Assembly (NCBI GenBank): GCA_021790495.1
Contig: JAJYGZ010000157.1
Location: 1-7,202 of the forward strand
DNA length: 7,202 bases
DNA from: Actinomycetes bacterium
GTDB lineage: Bacteria > Actinomycetota > Acidimicrobiia > Acidimicrobiales > Acidimicrobiaceae
Direction: 5' to 3'
In this document: positions 5,936-7,202 of the stretch, piece after piece
Position numbering within the stretch: the stretch's first letter is position 1
How the letters are laid out: each line of letters starts with the position of its first letter
Position numbers and translations under genes: made by a program
The notes under the pieces: model-generated
Told to the model about the DNA's origin: nothing
Database searches by the model: none
Seen by the model: only the letters and a program-made list of their open reading frames with translations

Positions 5936-6904
5936 ATGACTGCGGAGCCAGACCCATCGAAGCGATCGACTACTTGTGGCCTCCAAGGACAAATTAGCTG
6001 CGGCCTCCTATGGGGCGGCAACTGCAATCTCGGACTGGAAAGATCGCGTAACTTCGTATGCGAGGTTCCGAGCCACAGAAACAATGGCCTTGCGGAACTC
6101 TTGGAGATCGCCTTGGATCAAGGTTTTGATCCTACGCGATCGGTTGAATTCCAAGGTCTGCGTCGCGGTTATGACCTGCTCAAAGAACTGGCCTGCTTTT
6201 ACGGCGTCTCGCGATCTTCGCGTTTGCACCCAGGCTCTGGCGTACCCCACACGGATCTTTTGGACCGGCTCGCATCGCATCCACAGTGGCGAGTCAGAGG
6301 CGCGGTCGCAAAGTTCCCCAATCTGTCTCGAGCAGCCATAGACCGCCTTAGCGACGATGTGGTGCCAGCAGTACGCGGGTGGGTGGCAAACAACGCTGCG
6401 ACCCCGATATCGGTCCTCGAGCGTCTTTGCCTCGATATCGACTACGTGGTTCGCTTTCGGCTCGCTCAGAATCTCGACCTCCCAATCAAGCTGTTCGCGC
6501 GTTTGATGAATGACACAGAACTTCCGGTGCGGCGCATCCTCGCTACCAACTCCACAACGCCCTTCTTCTACGATGTCGCCGATATGAGGTTTGCCCTGGG
6601 ACAGGCGAACCAATACTCCTGGACGATCTTGCTTTCACGCAATCCAGTTCCCTCCCCCCTGTTAGGCGTACTGGCGATGAATGCAGAGCGATTTGAAGAT
6701 GTGTCAGTCTCCTTATTTGCCCGCAGCAACCAGGCAAACCTCGAGTTTCTCCTAACCCTTATCGCATCTAAAAGAGTCACGGCCAGCCCAGGCCTTTCGC
6801 AAGCGGTCAGCTCTCTTTTGAAGCCTCGGGTTCCGCGCCAACAAAGGCCATGCCCGGCCACGCTTGGGTTCGGACTCGCACCGCCTTTATCGGCTCTGGC
6901 GTAG
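5936..6904 (+). CDS. Leucine-rich-repeat-variant (LRV) repeat protein, start uncertain
   Basis: The clear part begins near 6257. It holds four tandem 26-residue units, each of the form 'L-x-x-L-x-x-D/H-x-x-x-x-VR-x-x-(V/L)A-x-N/F-x-x-(T/L)P'. The VR pairs are encoded at about 6293, 6371, 6449 and 6527, a constant 78-bp step. Two weaker copies follow (SWTILLSRNPVPSPLLGVLA and the VSVSLFARSN stretch). Such superhelical repeats generally mediate protein binding; no enzymatic motif is seen and the partner is unknown. The start is unresolved. ATG 5936 is the only in-frame ATG before the repeats but lacks a ribosome site. TTG 6113 has GGAG 6 nt upstream and would give 263 residues. TTG 5783 is the longest option and the least likely. 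If the upstream part is translated it carries four spaced cysteines (codons at 5975, 5999, 6023 and 6059). The last ~25 residues are Pro/Arg-rich and look unstructured. The gene may be frameshifted near 6100 (see findings). Confidence 0.68.
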   Translation: MTAEPDPSKRSTTCGLQGQISCGLLWGGNCNLGLERSRNFVCEVPSHRNNGLAELLEIALDQGFDPTRSVEFQGLRRGYDLLKELACFYGVSRSSRLHPGSGVPHTDLLDRLASHPQWRVRGAVAKFPNLSRAAIDRLSDDVVPAVRGWVANNAATPISVLERLCLDIDYVVRFRLAQNLDLPIKLFARLMNDTELPVRRILATNSTTPFFYDVADMRFALGQANQYSWTILLSRNPVPSPLLGVLAMNAERFEDVSVSLFARSNQANLEFLLTLIASKRVTASPGLSQAVSSLLKPRVPRQQRPCPATLGFGLAPPLSALA

Positions 6905-7042
6905 CTCCTCTCGGGCAAACTCTCCATCGCAGATTCCCGACCGAACCTTCCCGTCGGGCTTAAACCGTTGCCGGGATAATTCCCTAGCATTAGGCGATCT
7001 TTCAATCCCGCCCACAAGCCAACCACCGGCGTGCCGCAACAT
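6887..7042 (-). CDS. Small hypothetical ORF, 51 codons
   Basis: ATG 7042-7040 is preceded by a perfect AGGAGG (7053-7048) with a 5-nt spacer, better than most starts in this window. The predicted product (MLRHAGGWLVGGIERSPNAR, then a basic and acidic tail) has 51 residues, with no signal peptide, cysteine motif or family I recognise. The frame is open further upstream to a TTG at 7186 but without a ribosome site there. It overlaps the 3' end of the LRV gene by 18 bp on the opposite strand. The good ribosome site and the upstream promoter-like pair favour a real small gene; the ordinary composition and lack of a homologue I know argue for chance. Confidence 0.3.
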   Translation of the reverse strand: MLRHAGGWLVGGIERSPNARELSRQRFKPDGKVRSGICDGEFAREELRQSR

Positions 7043-7157
7043 CCGCGCCTCCTGACCCAACACCAAGGCCGATGTCGATTTCGTGCGCCGCCAAACGGGC
7101 GCCTGCGCTCGCAACCGACACAGCAAGGCTGCTACGCTCGAGAAAGCCTTTCGGGGA

Positions 7158-7186
7158 ACCTTAATTTCCGATAGCAATGGTGTCAA
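7158..7186 (-). promoter_or_regulatory. Candidate minus-strand promoter
   Basis: On the minus strand, a perfect TTGACA (7186-7181), a 17-bp spacer and TAAGGT (7163-7158) form a promoter-like pair that would start transcription near 7151 and read toward the small ORF at 7042. The -10 keeps T1, A2 and T6 but is otherwise weak. Confidence 0.35.
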
Positions 7187-7202
7187 AAGCGATGGTACCT
7201 AA

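Noticed and set aside
5764..6084. Minus-strand frame of 106 codons opposite the LRV leader
   Set aside because: Its composition is odd, it has no ribosome site and no recognisable motif; it probably arises by chance.
6568..7026. Minus-strand frame of 152 codons opposite the LRV repeats
   Set aside because: It is mostly antisense to the well-supported repeat region and has a GTG start without a ribosome site.

Overview
The window looks like bacterial chromosome of moderate G+C (mid-50s percent by eye) with ordinary Shine-Dalgarno starts. The style of the Rrf2 regulator and the mix of genes suggest a moderate-GC actinobacterium, perhaps an acidimicrobial lineage. That placement is an impression from protein style and is not proven by any marker here. 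No rRNA, tRNA, CRISPR array or insertion sequence was recognised.

Left half, minus strand (1-2131). Reading leftwards from about 2131 are an Rrf2-family regulator with three cysteines of the Fe-S type (1625-2131), a soluble inorganic pyrophosphatase (858-1340), and a NifU C-terminal-domain (Nfu-type) Fe-S carrier (439-789). Last is the first 81 codons of a membrane-anchored protein that looks like a class A penicillin-binding protein (1-245, cut by the window edge).

Centre, plus strand (2132-5591). A 135-bp divergent control region with three separate inverted repeats lies between the regulator and a two-gene operon. The first gene encodes a 513-residue polytopic membrane polyferredoxin of the NapH/NosR/CcoG kind (2267-3808). 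The second, 20 bp later, encodes a 555-residue flavoprotein (3829-5496) with two [4Fe-4S] ferredoxin motifs fused to a GltD/AegA-type NAD(P)H oxidoreductase. A long-stemmed rho-independent terminator at 5531-5591 closes the operon. The simplest reading is an Rrf2-controlled electron-transfer module: pyridine nucleotide and FAD at the soluble subunit pass electrons through a chain of Fe-S clusters to a membrane polyferredoxin, or the reverse. Nothing in the window identifies the terminal partner. This pair plus its regulator is the best candidate for an undescribed system.

Right end (5592-7202). A promoter-like element at 5669-5697 precedes a poorly defined leader. A protein built from leucine-rich-repeat-variant (LRV) units of exactly 26 residues follows. 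Its N-terminus is uncertain: start candidates conflict and a second frame also looks protein-like. The last 300 bp hold only a 51-codon minus-strand ORF, with a perfect AGGAGG ribosome site and a TTGACA-type promoter upstream but no recognisable product.
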